Origin: an uncultured Veillonellaceae bacterium | Lineage (GTDB): Bacteria > Bacillota > Negativicutes > Selenomonadales > Selenomonadaceae | Direction: 5' to 3' | DNA: 33,007 bases | NCBI GenBank assembly: GCA_945949525.1 | Contig: CAMFES010000014.1 | Coordinates: forward strand, 1 to 33,007 | Part shown: positions 7,840-14,939 of the stretch, piece by piece | Layout: every line of letters begins with the position of its first letter | How positions within the stretch are numbered: position 1 is the first letter of the stretch | Notes under the pieces: generated by a model | Database searches by the model: none | The model's input: the letters and a program-made list of their open reading frames with translations, nothing else | Told to the model about the DNA's origin: nothing | Translations under genes and position numbers: made by a program

Positions 7840-8304
7840 TTATGCATTCTTATCCAAAAAGGCGCCCAGCCACTCCTGAGCCTTAATCATGCCCTCCACC
7901 ATTTCCTCCGGCGGGTATTCCTTGATAACCTCTTTGGTGTTCTTATCAATCATCTTAACAGACATTACATCCACTTCCTTGTGATACTGGAACTCCAGGT
8001 CACAATTCAGCTTGCCCATCAGCTCATTAAGCTCCTTGGTCATTTCGCTGACAAACTCAGGGGACAGCTTGCCCCGCTGTTCCTGCTTTTCCTCCTGCTG
8101 TTCCTGTGAGGATTTGCTTGCATCAGGTAGTGCAGTCACTGCATCTGCAATTTCCGGCTGAGTGCCAAATTTGGCAGCAGCCGCGCTGCTATCTGCCACG
8201 CTCTGGCTGTTCCTGCTCTCCGAGCCTGTATATCTGGAACTCTTATTATCAGCCGCAGAAACAACCACCGCTGCTGTTACCATGTCACGCATCTTTCCAA
8301 TCAT
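7840..8304 (-). CDS. flaG: Flagellar protein FlaG
   Basis: FlaG (YvyC) is a small protein linked to control of filament length in Campylobacter and Bacillus. The C-terminal half shows the family signature: LSPEFVSEMTKELNELMGKLNCDLEF followed by YHKEVDVMSVKMIDKNTKEVIKEYPPEEMVEGM. The first ~70 residues are low-complexity, rich in Ser, Ala and Gln. At 154 aa it is somewhat longer than typical (about 110-120). GGAGGG lies seven bases before the ATG. It follows csrA directly, where Bacillus has hag, and is preceded by a GGA-rich leader (8305-8400), so CsrA control of its translation is a reasonable inference. Confidence 0.9.
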   Translation of the reverse strand: MIGKMRDMVTAAVVVSAADNKSSRYTGSESRNSQSVADSSAAAAKFGTQPEIADAVTALPDASKSSQEQQEEKQEQRGKLSPEFVSEMTKELNELMGKLNCDLEFQYHKEVDVMSVKMIDKNTKEVIKEYPPEEMVEGMIKAQEWLGAFLDKNA

Positions 8305-8409
8305 TATTATCCCTCCATAGAAAATGATTTATTCCTTTATATTTGGCAGATTATCCTCAATCTGTCAGCAAGTGAAGTCATCCTCCCTTATGTCGGATAT
8401 TCACTTCAC
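8305..8409 (-). promoter_or_regulatory. GGA-rich leader between csrA and flaG: candidate CsrA-binding RNA
   Basis: On the minus strand the 96-base csrA-flaG gap holds six GGA triplets (plus-strand positions 8384-8386, 8381-8383, 8354-8356, 8333-8335, 8314-8316, 8310-8312). The last two overlap the flaG ribosome-binding site. A 7-bp stem (GTGAAGT at 8409-8403 with ACTTCAC at 8378-8372), which contains the csrA stop codon, exposes AAGGGAGGATG in its loop. CsrA dimers favour ANGGA motifs in hairpin loops and one bound at the Shine-Dalgarno. The binding itself is inferred. Confidence 0.5.
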
Positions 8410-8625
8410 AGGTAATGCCTTTGTCAAGTCAAAATCCATCGGAGCCGCAGCTGCTGTGCGGTTTTCATCCTTAATCTCCCTGTAGATTTCGCCGCGGTAG
8501 ATTTTTACATGCCGGGGAGCGTCAATAGCAATCCTGACATTCTCCCCGTTTACATCAACTATGTTGATGGTTATATCATCTCCCAGCATAATCTGCTGGT
8601 GAGGGCGTCGTGTCAAAACCAGCAT
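8401..8625 (-). CDS. csrA: Carbon storage regulator CsrA (translational repressor)
   Basis: CsrA is a small dimeric RNA-binding protein that occludes ribosome-binding sites; in Bacillus its main target is flagellin mRNA, and FliW antagonises it. The 74 residues begin MLVLTRRPHQQIMLGDDI and include VRIAIDAPRHVKIYRGEIYREI, containing the conserved RNA-binding strand and the Arg of helix alpha-1. The C-terminal extension (about residues 55-74) is usual for CsrA of flagellated Gram-positives. The ATG overlaps the fliW stop (TGATG), and GGGGGAT precedes it, so antagonist and target are made in a coupled manner. The csrA stop lies inside the hairpin described at 8372-8409, which may give autoregulation. 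Confidence 0.95.
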   Translation of the reverse strand: MLVLTRRPHQQIMLGDDITINIVDVNGENVRIAIDAPRHVKIYRGEIYREIKDENRTAAAAPMDFDLTKALPVK

Positions 8626-9071
8626 CACTTATCCCCCTTTTTTTCAGGGAAAAGCCTGTGCTTGGTGGTGTACTGGGTTTTCTCCAGCACAACCTGCTTC
8701 GCGTGCATGGTGTGCCTGTTAATCACCACCGGGGCCAGAAGATTGGTGGTCATATCAGCCACCCCTGACCGCGGGATGGAAATCAGCGTGCAGACCAGAA
8801 CATCATCCATGGTCTTTATGCCCAGCCTGTCCAAATTTTCATCATCCAGCTCGAAGCTGTAATCCGGGAAAAACACAAACGGGTCTGTCATCAAAAATGC
8901 CAGCTCCGGCGTTGCCAGGGACTGCAGGAACATGTACGGCGTCCCCTCCTCATAAGGAAGCACCACAAACTCATGCTCATCCTCAAAAGCAGGAATTCCC
9001 TCCTCAAATGTAACTACATCCTGTTCCTCGATTTCCAGCTCGCCAAAACGCAGTGTGTTTATTTTTTTCAT
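8625..9071 (-). CDS. fliW: Flagellar assembly factor FliW (CsrA antagonist)
   Basis: FliW binds CsrA and relieves repression of flagellin translation; free flagellin competes for FliW, giving homeostatic control of flagellin level. The family is recognised by the start MKKINTLRFGELEIEEQDVVTFEEGIPAFEDEHEFVVL, then PYMFLQSLATPELAFLMTDPFVFFPDY and a late strand NLLAPVVINRHTMHAKQVVL. Its 148 aa are typical. GGAGG lies seven bases before the ATG. It overlaps csrA by one base. Its flagellin partner here would be the flagellinolysin-like protein, whose D0/D1 ends are conserved. Confidence 0.95.
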   Translation of the reverse strand: MKKINTLRFGELEIEEQDVVTFEEGIPAFEDEHEFVVLPYEEGTPYMFLQSLATPELAFLMTDPFVFFPDYSFELDDENLDRLGIKTMDDVLVCTLISIPRSGVADMTTNLLAPVVINRHTMHAKQVVLEKTQYTTKHRLFPEKKGDK

Positions 9072-9092
9072 ATAAAAGCCTCCAAAATCAGA

Positions 9093-9719
9093 TTACGCAT
9101 AGATATCATAATGGCCCTCCGTGGCCCACATGCGTATGGAGCCTTCCTTAGCAAGATATGTTTCTGCCGCCCCCGTCCTGATGGCTATGTCAGCATGGTC
9201 AGTGGTATTGATGCTGTACTTGTCATGCCCCACATTCATCTGCCCCTTGATCTCCGACGGGGTAACTGTATACTCCGGATCAGGTATGTCCTTGGCCGTC
9301 CACTTTGGCCATTTGATTACCTTGCTCCAGAAATCGGATTTTTCCTGCCTGTCTATGACGTGGCTACCCGGCCTGGCGCCGTTCCTGGCCATGTCCCAGC
9401 CATCATTGGTATGCTTGGAGGTGGCCGCCGCCACATCCTGCAACCCCTGCTGTCCATATTTTTTGGCAAAATCCGTATTGTTCAAATATCCATAGGCCGT
9501 GCGGCAGGGATAACAGTTTATGTCAACCTTGACCTGCGACCAGCCCATATCCGACAGCGGCGGTTCATAATCCCTGTGCATCTCCGCCGGTACATAGCCG
9601 TTTTTTTCGGCCATGGCATGCTGCTGGCGAATACCTATCTCCGGCAGCTCGTGCCTGACATTCATGTATTTCATACCCGACAACATGCCGGTACCGCCCA
9701 GACCATCCAGCATTCCCAT
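9093..9719 (-). CDS. DUF6470 family flagellar-locus protein (YviE-like)
   Basis: A 208-residue protein between flgL and fliW, where Bacillus encodes YviE (DUF6470). It starts MGMLDGLGGTGM, has the motif VDINCYPCRTAYGYLNN and ends with a strand-rich segment (EIKGQMNVGHDKYSINTTDHADI). No signal peptide or membrane helix is seen. A GAGG lies four bases before the ATG, rather close. Members of this family occur almost only in flagellar gene clusters, but no biochemical role is established. The two Cys residues in CYPC could bind metal or form a disulfide, which is speculative. Confidence 0.75.
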   Translation of the reverse strand: MGMLDGLGGTGMLSGMKYMNVRHELPEIGIRQQHAMAEKNGYVPAEMHRDYEPPLSDMGWSQVKVDINCYPCRTAYGYLNNTDFAKKYGQQGLQDVAAATSKHTNDGWDMARNGARPGSHVIDRQEKSDFWSKVIKWPKWTAKDIPDPEYTVTPSEIKGQMNVGHDKYSINTTDHADIAIRTGAAETYLAKEGSIRMWATEGHYDIYA

Positions 9720-9821
9720 ACTGCCTCACATCCTTTCCAGTCAGCATAGCTGTGTCAGTTTAGATAAATCTTAGTAACTCCTAGTACCGGCTTAACACCG
9801 GCCTGCACATCACCAAAATAC

Positions 9822-11135
9822 TTAGTTCAGATAATCTGCCAGACTGCCCGGCAGAATCTTGGAGCCTACGGACAGCGACATGCTGTATATTGTCTGATAC
9901 TCCATCAGCTTGGTGGCCAGGTATGCCACATCTGTGCTGGCTACATCCGTAATATCGCCGTTGATGGATTCGTTCTGAGTAGTCAGCATGCCGGAAGCGG
10001 ATTTGTATGCCTGCTGGCGTGCCGCCATCTTGGTTTCGGCTCCCAGCACTGTAGCGTGAGCCGTATCTGCGATAGTCATGCCCTCGGCACCGGCCCACTT
10101 GTAGTCACCGCCCTCAATTTTTGCCACGGCGTACATCAGCTGGTTCAGCATTGCCGTACCGGTAGGAGGATCATCGTTTACATCAAATATGTCTGTGCCG
10201 TTGATATCCTGACCGGTAACATTTACTGTATCAGTAGCCGGATCCACGCCGCCATTTTTCTTGACCATGGAGATATATTTGTCATCGCCATTGTATTTGA
10301 CAATGTACTGCTTTTCCGTGGCAAAGGTCAGCTTCACGCCGTTAGTTGTTGTTGCACTCCAATCAGTACCAGTGCCAGTGCCTGTAGCCCCGGTCTTAAT
10401 CACACCATAGGAATCGAAATGAGCTGAAATGTCAAACCCGGTTACATTATCAATTACCTGACTTGTATCACTGCGATCAAGCTTTGTTTCATTTTTATAG
10501 CCATTGACGACAAAATCCTCCGTGAAAATATCACCGTTCTGCACATTCATATAATAGTTGTTGCCATCATCGCCCTTGAGCTTCAGCATCTGCTTCAGGG
10601 TTGTATTTTCCTTACCCCATTCGTCAGCACCTGCGAAAAAGGCCTGCTGCTTCTCATCCAGTGTAAAGGTTTCGCCCCTGTCCATTTTATCATCGGTGAT
10701 GGTAAACGGCATAGTGGTATCCTTTTGCCCGGCAAACAGAAAGCGGTCACCAATCTGGGTATTCAGGTCTGCCACCTGCTCCTGCACATTGGCCAGCAGC
10801 TCTTTGGCAATATCCTTCAAATCGCTATCGTTGTTGGTGGAGTTGGATGCCTGCTCCACCTTCGCCTTGAAGGTCTGCAAAAGATCCGTAACATTTACCA
10901 GCGCCGCGTCAGCGTTCTTCATCCAGCTGGTTGCTGTGCTGACGTTGTCCCGGTACTGCTCATTGCTGATTTTATTGTTCTGGTAACGTAAGTATTTTGA
11001 ATATCCCACCGCATCATCTGACGCCCTGTGCAGCCTGCTGCCATCACTTTGCTCCATGAGCTTGGCATACTGCTCATATGTGCCATTAAGCTGCTTTAGA
11101 TAATTGTGGGACATCATTGTACTTGCTATACGCAT
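9822..11135 (-). CDS. flgL: Flagellar hook-associated protein FlgL (HAP3)
   Basis: FlgL joins the hook-FlgK junction to the filament. The N terminus MRIASTMMSHNYLKQLNGTYEQYAKLMEQ and the following RASDDAVGYSKYLRYQN are flagellin/FlgL D0-D1 motifs. The C terminus (SINGDITDVASTDVAYLATKLMEYQTIYSMSLSVGSKIL) is typical. A GTG at 11144 is in frame, but ATG 11135 has GGGTG six bases upstream and gives the usual MRIxxxMM start. The 437 aa are well above the roughly 300 of Bacillus FlgL; the extra length is a Thr/Gly/Asp-rich exposed domain (about residues 150-350). Confidence 0.93.
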   Translation of the reverse strand: MRIASTMMSHNYLKQLNGTYEQYAKLMEQSDGSRLHRASDDAVGYSKYLRYQNNKISNEQYRDNVSTATSWMKNADAALVNVTDLLQTFKAKVEQASNSTNNDSDLKDIAKELLANVQEQVADLNTQIGDRFLFAGQKDTTMPFTITDDKMDRGETFTLDEKQQAFFAGADEWGKENTTLKQMLKLKGDDGNNYYMNVQNGDIFTEDFVVNGYKNETKLDRSDTSQVIDNVTGFDISAHFDSYGVIKTGATGTGTGTDWSATTTNGVKLTFATEKQYIVKYNGDDKYISMVKKNGGVDPATDTVNVTGQDINGTDIFDVNDDPPTGTAMLNQLMYAVAKIEGGDYKWAGAEGMTIADTAHATVLGAETKMAARQQAYKSASGMLTTQNESINGDITDVASTDVAYLATKLMEYQTIYSMSLSVGSKILPGSLADYLN

Positions 11136-11200
11136 ATATTTCACCCTGCTCTCTATTGTGGTTTAACTGTCAATATCTATATCATATACTATATCTGGTA

Positions 11201-12913
11201 TTATCTGCCCACAGTGCCGGTGCCGTTAATCAGCTTGTCAAGGCACTCATCCATGGCATTCAGGCAGCGGGAGCAGGCGGAATATCCCTGCTGGAACATA
11301 ATCATGTTGGTCAGTTCCTCATCCCAGTTTACGCCATTGGTAGAGCTTCGGAGGTTTTCCACCTGGCTCATAACGTTCTTCTGGAAATCCACCCGGCCAT
11401 TCATGTTGGAGGCCGCGGAACCCATGGTGGTCATGCTGGTGTTGTAATAGCTGTACAGAGATCCGTTGCCTATGCACCTGTCGGTGCCGTTCACCTCGGC
11501 ACTGGTCTTGTCCCTCTCGCAGTTAAGCAGGGATGCTATCCACACGGCGTTACTGCCATCACCTGTACCATTTACATCAGCTGGAATCGGATTTCCCTTG
11601 GAATCCTTGGCAGCCTGAGTTATATCCGTAGTAGTTTTAGTGGCATCATTCTTGTCCTGATACAGCAATTTGCCCTCGTCATCCCGCTCGCCGCTTCTGG
11701 TGGCCAGCTTCTTATGTCCGTCAACAGCAGTCAGCTCACCGTTTACTGTCAGAATATCAAGAATCTGCATGCCTGTCAGCGTTTCTTTTGTGCTGGCAAT
11801 CAGATTGCCACTGGCATCCTTCTTGGTCACAGTAAGCCCGTCAGCCTCTGTCCACTTAAATACATAATCAGACTCACCAAAGAAGTTCAGCCCTGTGGTA
11901 GCGTCATCATCAGGATTGGTATTGCCAAAAGGCTTGTCCTTATTGCCGTCAATACCGTAGCCTGCCTTGTGCTGGTCGTTGAGGGTAGTCAGCAGGAAGG
12001 TAGCCATGCGGGCCACGTCATCAATGTAGCCCTTGTCCTCGGCAATGGCCTCAAACTGGGCCTGCAGCTCACCGCCCCCCGGCGAATAAATCGTACCGGT
12101 CTGCTTGATGATAATATCATAGTCATTCAGGCTGTATTCCTTGTTGTTCTTCGGCGGGGACATCTCCAAATCCACCTTGGTGATGCCGTTCACCAGCGTG
12201 GTGCCGTTGCTGACCAGGGTATACATGCCATTGCTGGTTTCGTACACGGTAATATTGGTCATTTCCGTCAGCTGGTCCACAATCAGATCCCGCTGATCCC
12301 TCAGGTCATTGGCATTGGCGCCATTGGCCTCGATGCCGGAAATGTTCTTGTTCAGCTCTACAACCTGTCCCAGAAGGCGATTCATAGTTTCCACACTAAG
12401 GGTAATATCGTCGTACAGTGAATTTATCTGCTCCTGTACCTGGTTGGCTGCAATCTGCAAACTCTGGGCAAAATTCTGTCCGGCGTTGATTACGTTCTGA
12501 CGGCTGGTATCACTGCTGGCGGTGGTAGAGCAATCCTCCCACGCCTGATAAAACTTCTCCATGGCATCCTGCACGCCTGTGTTATCCGAATCGTTGAAGA
12601 TAGATTCTATCTTGGCATAGTTGTTTGCCTTGCCATTATAATAGCCATTGGTGCTGTTTTCCTTCCAGAACTGGCGGTCAGCATAGATATCCCTGGCCCT
12701 GATAACGGAGGTAACGGTGGAGCCGTTGCCCACCTGGCTGGCACCTGCCAGCGTGTAGACCTCCGAAGAAGGCGTAGCCGCCGCATGAGCCGTCTGGCGG
12801 GAATATCCCTCCGTGTTGGAGTTGCTGATATTGTGGCCGACTGTATTCAGTCCCAGCCTGTTTGTATAGATACCATTTACCATGGTGTTGAGTCCGGAAA
12901 AGGTACTCTGCAT
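11201..12913 (-). CDS. flgK: Flagellar hook-associated protein FlgK (HAP1)
   Basis: FlgK forms the first ring of the hook-filament junction. The start MQSTFSGLNTMVNGIYTNRLGLNTVGHNISNSNTEGYSRQ carries the rod/hook N-terminal motif. FYQAWEDCSTTASSDTSRQNVINAGQNFAQSLQ and VVELNKNISGIEANGANANDLRDQRDLIVDQL are the D1 helices. The C terminus WDEELTNMIMFQQGYSACSRCLNAMDECLDKLI matches the FlgBC_C/FlgK end. Its length, 570 aa, is usual. AGGTG precedes the ATG. The middle is a variable Asp/Thr-rich domain. The two cysteines in the C-terminal helix (CSRC) are unusual, as D0 helices normally lack Cys. Confidence 0.95.
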   Translation of the reverse strand: MQSTFSGLNTMVNGIYTNRLGLNTVGHNISNSNTEGYSRQTAHAAATPSSEVYTLAGASQVGNGSTVTSVIRARDIYADRQFWKENSTNGYYNGKANNYAKIESIFNDSDNTGVQDAMEKFYQAWEDCSTTASSDTSRQNVINAGQNFAQSLQIAANQVQEQINSLYDDITLSVETMNRLLGQVVELNKNISGIEANGANANDLRDQRDLIVDQLTEMTNITVYETSNGMYTLVSNGTTLVNGITKVDLEMSPPKNNKEYSLNDYDIIIKQTGTIYSPGGGELQAQFEAIAEDKGYIDDVARMATFLLTTLNDQHKAGYGIDGNKDKPFGNTNPDDDATTGLNFFGESDYVFKWTEADGLTVTKKDASGNLIASTKETLTGMQILDILTVNGELTAVDGHKKLATRSGERDDEGKLLYQDKNDATKTTTDITQAAKDSKGNPIPADVNGTGDGSNAVWIASLLNCERDKTSAEVNGTDRCIGNGSLYSYYNTSMTTMGSAASNMNGRVDFQKNVMSQVENLRSSTNGVNWDEELTNMIMFQQGYSACSRCLNAMDECLDKLINGTGTVGR

Positions 12914-12968
12914 TTTTTCACCTGCTCCCTGTATTTGTCACGATATGTCACGCTATGTCATGCCGAAG

Positions 12969-13436
12969 CTACACATTGGCCTCGAACATCTTGCTGCCCT
13001 GTACCGGCCTGCCACCGCTATCGCCCGGTGTTCCGTAGGTTACCCCCGCCGCTGTACGGGTCATGACATTTACGTTATAGTCGATATATTCTATGTTTTT
13101 ATTTAAATATTGCAGATTGTTGCCAGAGGCTTCCTTTAGTTTCTGCAATAGTCCTGCCTGCTTTGCCAGCAGCTGCACAGCCATCTTTTTTTCCAGGCCT
13201 TCCGGCTGGCTGTCCACCCACGCTGCCGCATCCTTGCCGCCGTTTTTCTGAAGGAACTCACGGCGCTTCTTCTCCAGTCTGTTCAAATCTATCACTACGG
13301 CTTCAATCTCCTTGGTAAGCCGCTGTACAGCCGGGGCCGCCGTATTGACCAGGGCATTGCACTGCTCCTGCGTCAGCTCCAGCAGTCTGAGGCACAGCAC
13401 CAGCTGCTGTCTGATAATGTGTATCAACTCCTGCAC
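12969..13436 (-). CDS. Second FlgN-like protein (export chaperone paralogue)
   Basis: A 155-residue, mainly helical protein between flgN and flgK. It resembles FlgN in plan: an N-terminal helical pair (IIRQQLVLCLRLLELTQEQCNALV), a central charged helix (VIDLNRLEKKRREFLQ), and a C-terminal helix NLQYLNKNIEYIDYNVNVMT followed by a TYG tail, the region that binds FlgK/FlgL in FlgN. The start is GTG; the GGAGG that serves it overlaps the end of the upstream FlgN gene, whose stop is two bases away. Adjacent FlgN-like genes suggest separate chaperones for FlgK and FlgL, or a heterodimer. Similarity is structural in feel rather than strong in sequence. Confidence 0.65.
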   Translation of the reverse strand: MQELIHIIRQQLVLCLRLLELTQEQCNALVNTAAPAVQRLTKEIEAVVIDLNRLEKKRREFLQKNGGKDAAAWVDSQPEGLEKKMAVQLLAKQAGLLQKLKEASGNNLQYLNKNIEYIDYNVNVMTRTAAGVTYGTPGDSGGRPVQGSKMFEANV

Positions 13437-13439
13437 CGG

Positions 13440-13925
13440 CTATACCTCCAAATCAAAGTTCTTTATGTGGGACACCTGCTCCTGTCCCCTGCTGCCGTAG
13501 GCAGGCTCCACCATGGAGCCACCCAGCTGGTTCAGCCGGAAATTGACTGCATCCAGCGCACTGGCCACGAGAATTCCGTTGTTGGCCACGGCCTCCTGCA
13601 CCTCATCCACCAGCCTGCCCAGCATCCTGTGCAGCTTGTAGAGGGTTTCCCTCTGCTGCCTTTCCGGGCACTGGGACCATACGCTGTCCATCTGCATGTC
13701 GGGACTGACCCGGATGCCGCTCTTCGCCATCCTGCCCAGCAGCTCCTGCCGCTTTTTTTCAGTCCGGTGGATTGCACTGACAACCTCTTCCTCCTGCCTG
13801 ACCAGCCGTTCCAGCTCCTGCAGCTTCACAAGAACCAGCACGCCCCTCTTTTCCTCATTCAGCTGCTTCAGCTTCTGGTAATCGGTTATCAGCTCTGCCA
13901 GTATCCTGGCCAATTCCTGCCACAT
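13440..13925 (-). CDS. flgN: FlgN-family flagellar export chaperone
   Basis: FlgN chaperones the junction proteins FlgK and FlgL to the export apparatus. This 161-residue protein shows the family layout: LARILAELITDYQKLKQLNEEKRGVLV, then LQELERLVRQEEEVVSAIHRTEKKRQELLGRM, and a C-terminal amphipathic region with VASALDAVNFRLNQLG. GGGGGAGG lies seven bases before the ATG. It follows flgM by 39 bases and precedes its paralogue by two bases, matching the flgM-flgN-flgK order in Bacillus. Confidence 0.85.
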   Translation of the reverse strand: MWQELARILAELITDYQKLKQLNEEKRGVLVLVKLQELERLVRQEEEVVSAIHRTEKKRQELLGRMAKSGIRVSPDMQMDSVWSQCPERQQRETLYKLHRMLGRLVDEVQEAVANNGILVASALDAVNFRLNQLGGSMVEPAYGSRGQEQVSHIKNFDLEV

Positions 13926-13964
13926 GGACTATCCTCCCCCTGTGCCGCTGTCACAAAGCCATCA

Positions 13965-14243
13965 TCAATAGCGGTACTGCAAAATCTTCTCTGCCAAATC
14001 ACGGCTGCTTACCTGATAAGCGCCGGAGGCAATCATGTTCTCATACTCCGTCACCTTGTCCATCCGCACATCGGAGCCCGCCTTCAGCTTCTTCATAATC
14101 TCGCTGAACTGCTGGCCCTGGGAGGAAATCTGAATGTTGTCATTCAGCTGCTCCTCCTGCCGGTATGCCCTGGCAACCTTGTTCACGCTGCCGGAGTTGC
14201 TGTATACACCTGCTATGCCCTGAAGAGTGTTGTTTATAATCAC
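13965..14243 (-). CDS. flgM: Anti-sigma-28 factor FlgM
   Basis: FlgM holds sigma-28 inactive until the hook is complete, when it is exported or otherwise removed. The 92 residues have the family pattern: a disordered, polar N-terminal half, then ISSQGQQFSEIMKKLKAGSDVRMDKVTEYENMIASGAYQVSSRDLAEKIL, which matches the sigma-binding helices ('D.RxxKVxxLKxxIxxGxYxVdxxxiAxKil'). The start codon is GTG at 14243, with GGTG seven bases upstream; no ATG in this frame fits. It is preceded by a sigma-28 promoter that overlaps the yvyF terminator (14340-14379), giving the usual feedback on its own synthesis. Confidence 0.92.
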   Translation of the reverse strand: MIINNTLQGIAGVYSNSGSVNKVARAYRQEEQLNDNIQISSQGQQFSEIMKKLKAGSDVRMDKVTEYENMIASGAYQVSSRDLAEKILQYRY

Positions 14244-14339
14244 GATTTTTCACCATCCTCGTTTTTATTTTCATTTCATGTTTTTACGCCAAATATTCAA
14301 AACAAAAGCATTTACCCTCATCTTTTAATCCTAGCAAGA

Positions 14340-14366
14340 ATATCGAAAAAAATAGCAGGATTCTTA
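14340..14366 (-). promoter_or_regulatory. Predicted sigma-28 promoter of the flgM operon
   Basis: On the minus strand TAAG (14366-14363) and TTCGATAT (14347-14340) are separated by exactly 15 bases. This is the same arrangement as the flagellin promoter at 32772-32798 (TAAC-N15-TTCGATAA) and close to the sigma-28 consensus TAAA-N15-GCCGATAA. The -35 box lies in the loop of the upstream terminator hairpin. Confidence 0.7.
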
Positions 14367-14379
14367 AATAATCCTGCTA
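14346..14379 (-). terminator. Intrinsic terminator after yvyF
   Basis: A perfect 10-bp stem on the minus strand (TAGCAGGATT at 14379-14370 with AATCCTGCTA at 14362-14353) has a 7-base loop and is followed by seven T residues (14352-14346). It ends the yvyF transcript and overlaps the flgM sigma-28 promoter. Confidence 0.85.
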
Positions 14380-14463
14380 GCCTTCAAATATTGAGCTGTT
14401 CACTGCCGGACGCACAATCCGCCATGCTGTCAGCATGCAGCAGACAACGCCCTACCATCAGCG

Positions 14464-14862
14464 TTATCTGTCGCGGGATGAATTGTACATGGTGGAGCTT
14501 TTATCCACCTTCTTTACACTCTTTGCAGCCTCCAATCGCTTCGCCTGATTGATGATGTCATTGCTGCACTTGCTGCAGAGCTTGCCCGTGGTAATAGGCG
14601 CGCCGCAGCCCTGACAAGGGTATGTAATCTGGAAGCCGCTGGCAATAAAGCGACCCTGCTTCAGCATGCGCAGTATTACCCGCTCCTTGACGCCGGTATC
14701 ATCCACAATCTGCTTGATGCTGCACTTGTCATGATCCCGGACGTAGGAATACACCACCTGCTCAGCCTCCTGCTCCTTGCGGTAGCAGTCACTGCACATT
14801 CCCTGGCCGATTTCCATATATACCTTGCCGCAGCCGGAACAATTTTTTAGCTTATTCATAGA
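14464..14862 (-). CDS. yvyF: Flagellar operon protein YvyF-like (TIGR03826), zinc-ribbon/HTH
   Basis: A 132-residue protein of the TIGR03826/YvyF family, always found just upstream of flgM. Two zinc-ribbon-like halves are visible: CSGCGKVY with CSDCYRKE at the N terminus, and CQGCGAPITTGKLCSKC near the C terminus. A helix-turn-helix-like segment lies between them (CSIKQIVDDTGVKERVILRMLKQGRF). The ATG at 14862 has GGAGAGG upstream; a five-codon upstream extension is less likely. In Bacillus YvyF has been implicated in control of FlgM/sigma-D activity; whether that holds here is unknown. It has its own sigma-A promoter (14895-14923) and a strong terminator, so it appears monocistronic. Confidence 0.85.
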   Translation of the reverse strand, partial: SMNKLKNCSGCGKVYMEIGQGMCSDCYRKEQEAEQVVYSYVRDHDKCSIKQIVDDTGVKERVILRMLKQGRFIASGFQITYPCQGCGAPITTGKLCSKCSNDIINQAKRLEAAKSVKKVDKSSTMYNSSRDR

Positions 14863-14894
14863 AACCTCTCCCCACAACTTGTCAATACGCTTTT

Positions 14895-14923
14895 ATTATA
14901 AGTTATTCTGTATTTTTATTCAA
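14895..14923 (-). promoter_or_regulatory. Predicted sigma-A promoter of yvyF
   Basis: On the minus strand TTGAAT (14923-14918) and a perfect TATAAT (14900-14895) lie 17 bases apart. Transcription would start near 14888, about 25 bases before the ATG at 14862. Confidence 0.7.
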
Positions 14924-14939
14924 TAAAAATTTTTCACCA

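Noticed and set aside
7770-7850. TTTGATAT upstream of fliD as a third sigma-28 promoter
   Set aside because: The bases 15 upstream (CATA) do not fit the -35 box, unlike the flgM and flagellin promoters.
11145-11200. TTGACA-like box upstream of flgL suggesting a separate sigma-A promoter
   Set aside because: No -10 box lies at 16-18 bases; flgL is more simply read through from the flgM promoter.
11117-12421. 434-codon plus-strand open frame opposite flgK
   Set aside because: FlgK motifs on the minus strand are unmistakable; the plus frame has no recognisable domain.
12914-12968. Repeated TGTCACG/TGTCATG units between the second flgN-like gene and flgK
   Set aside because: Only three short imperfect units; probably chance and too small for a CRISPR or iteron array.
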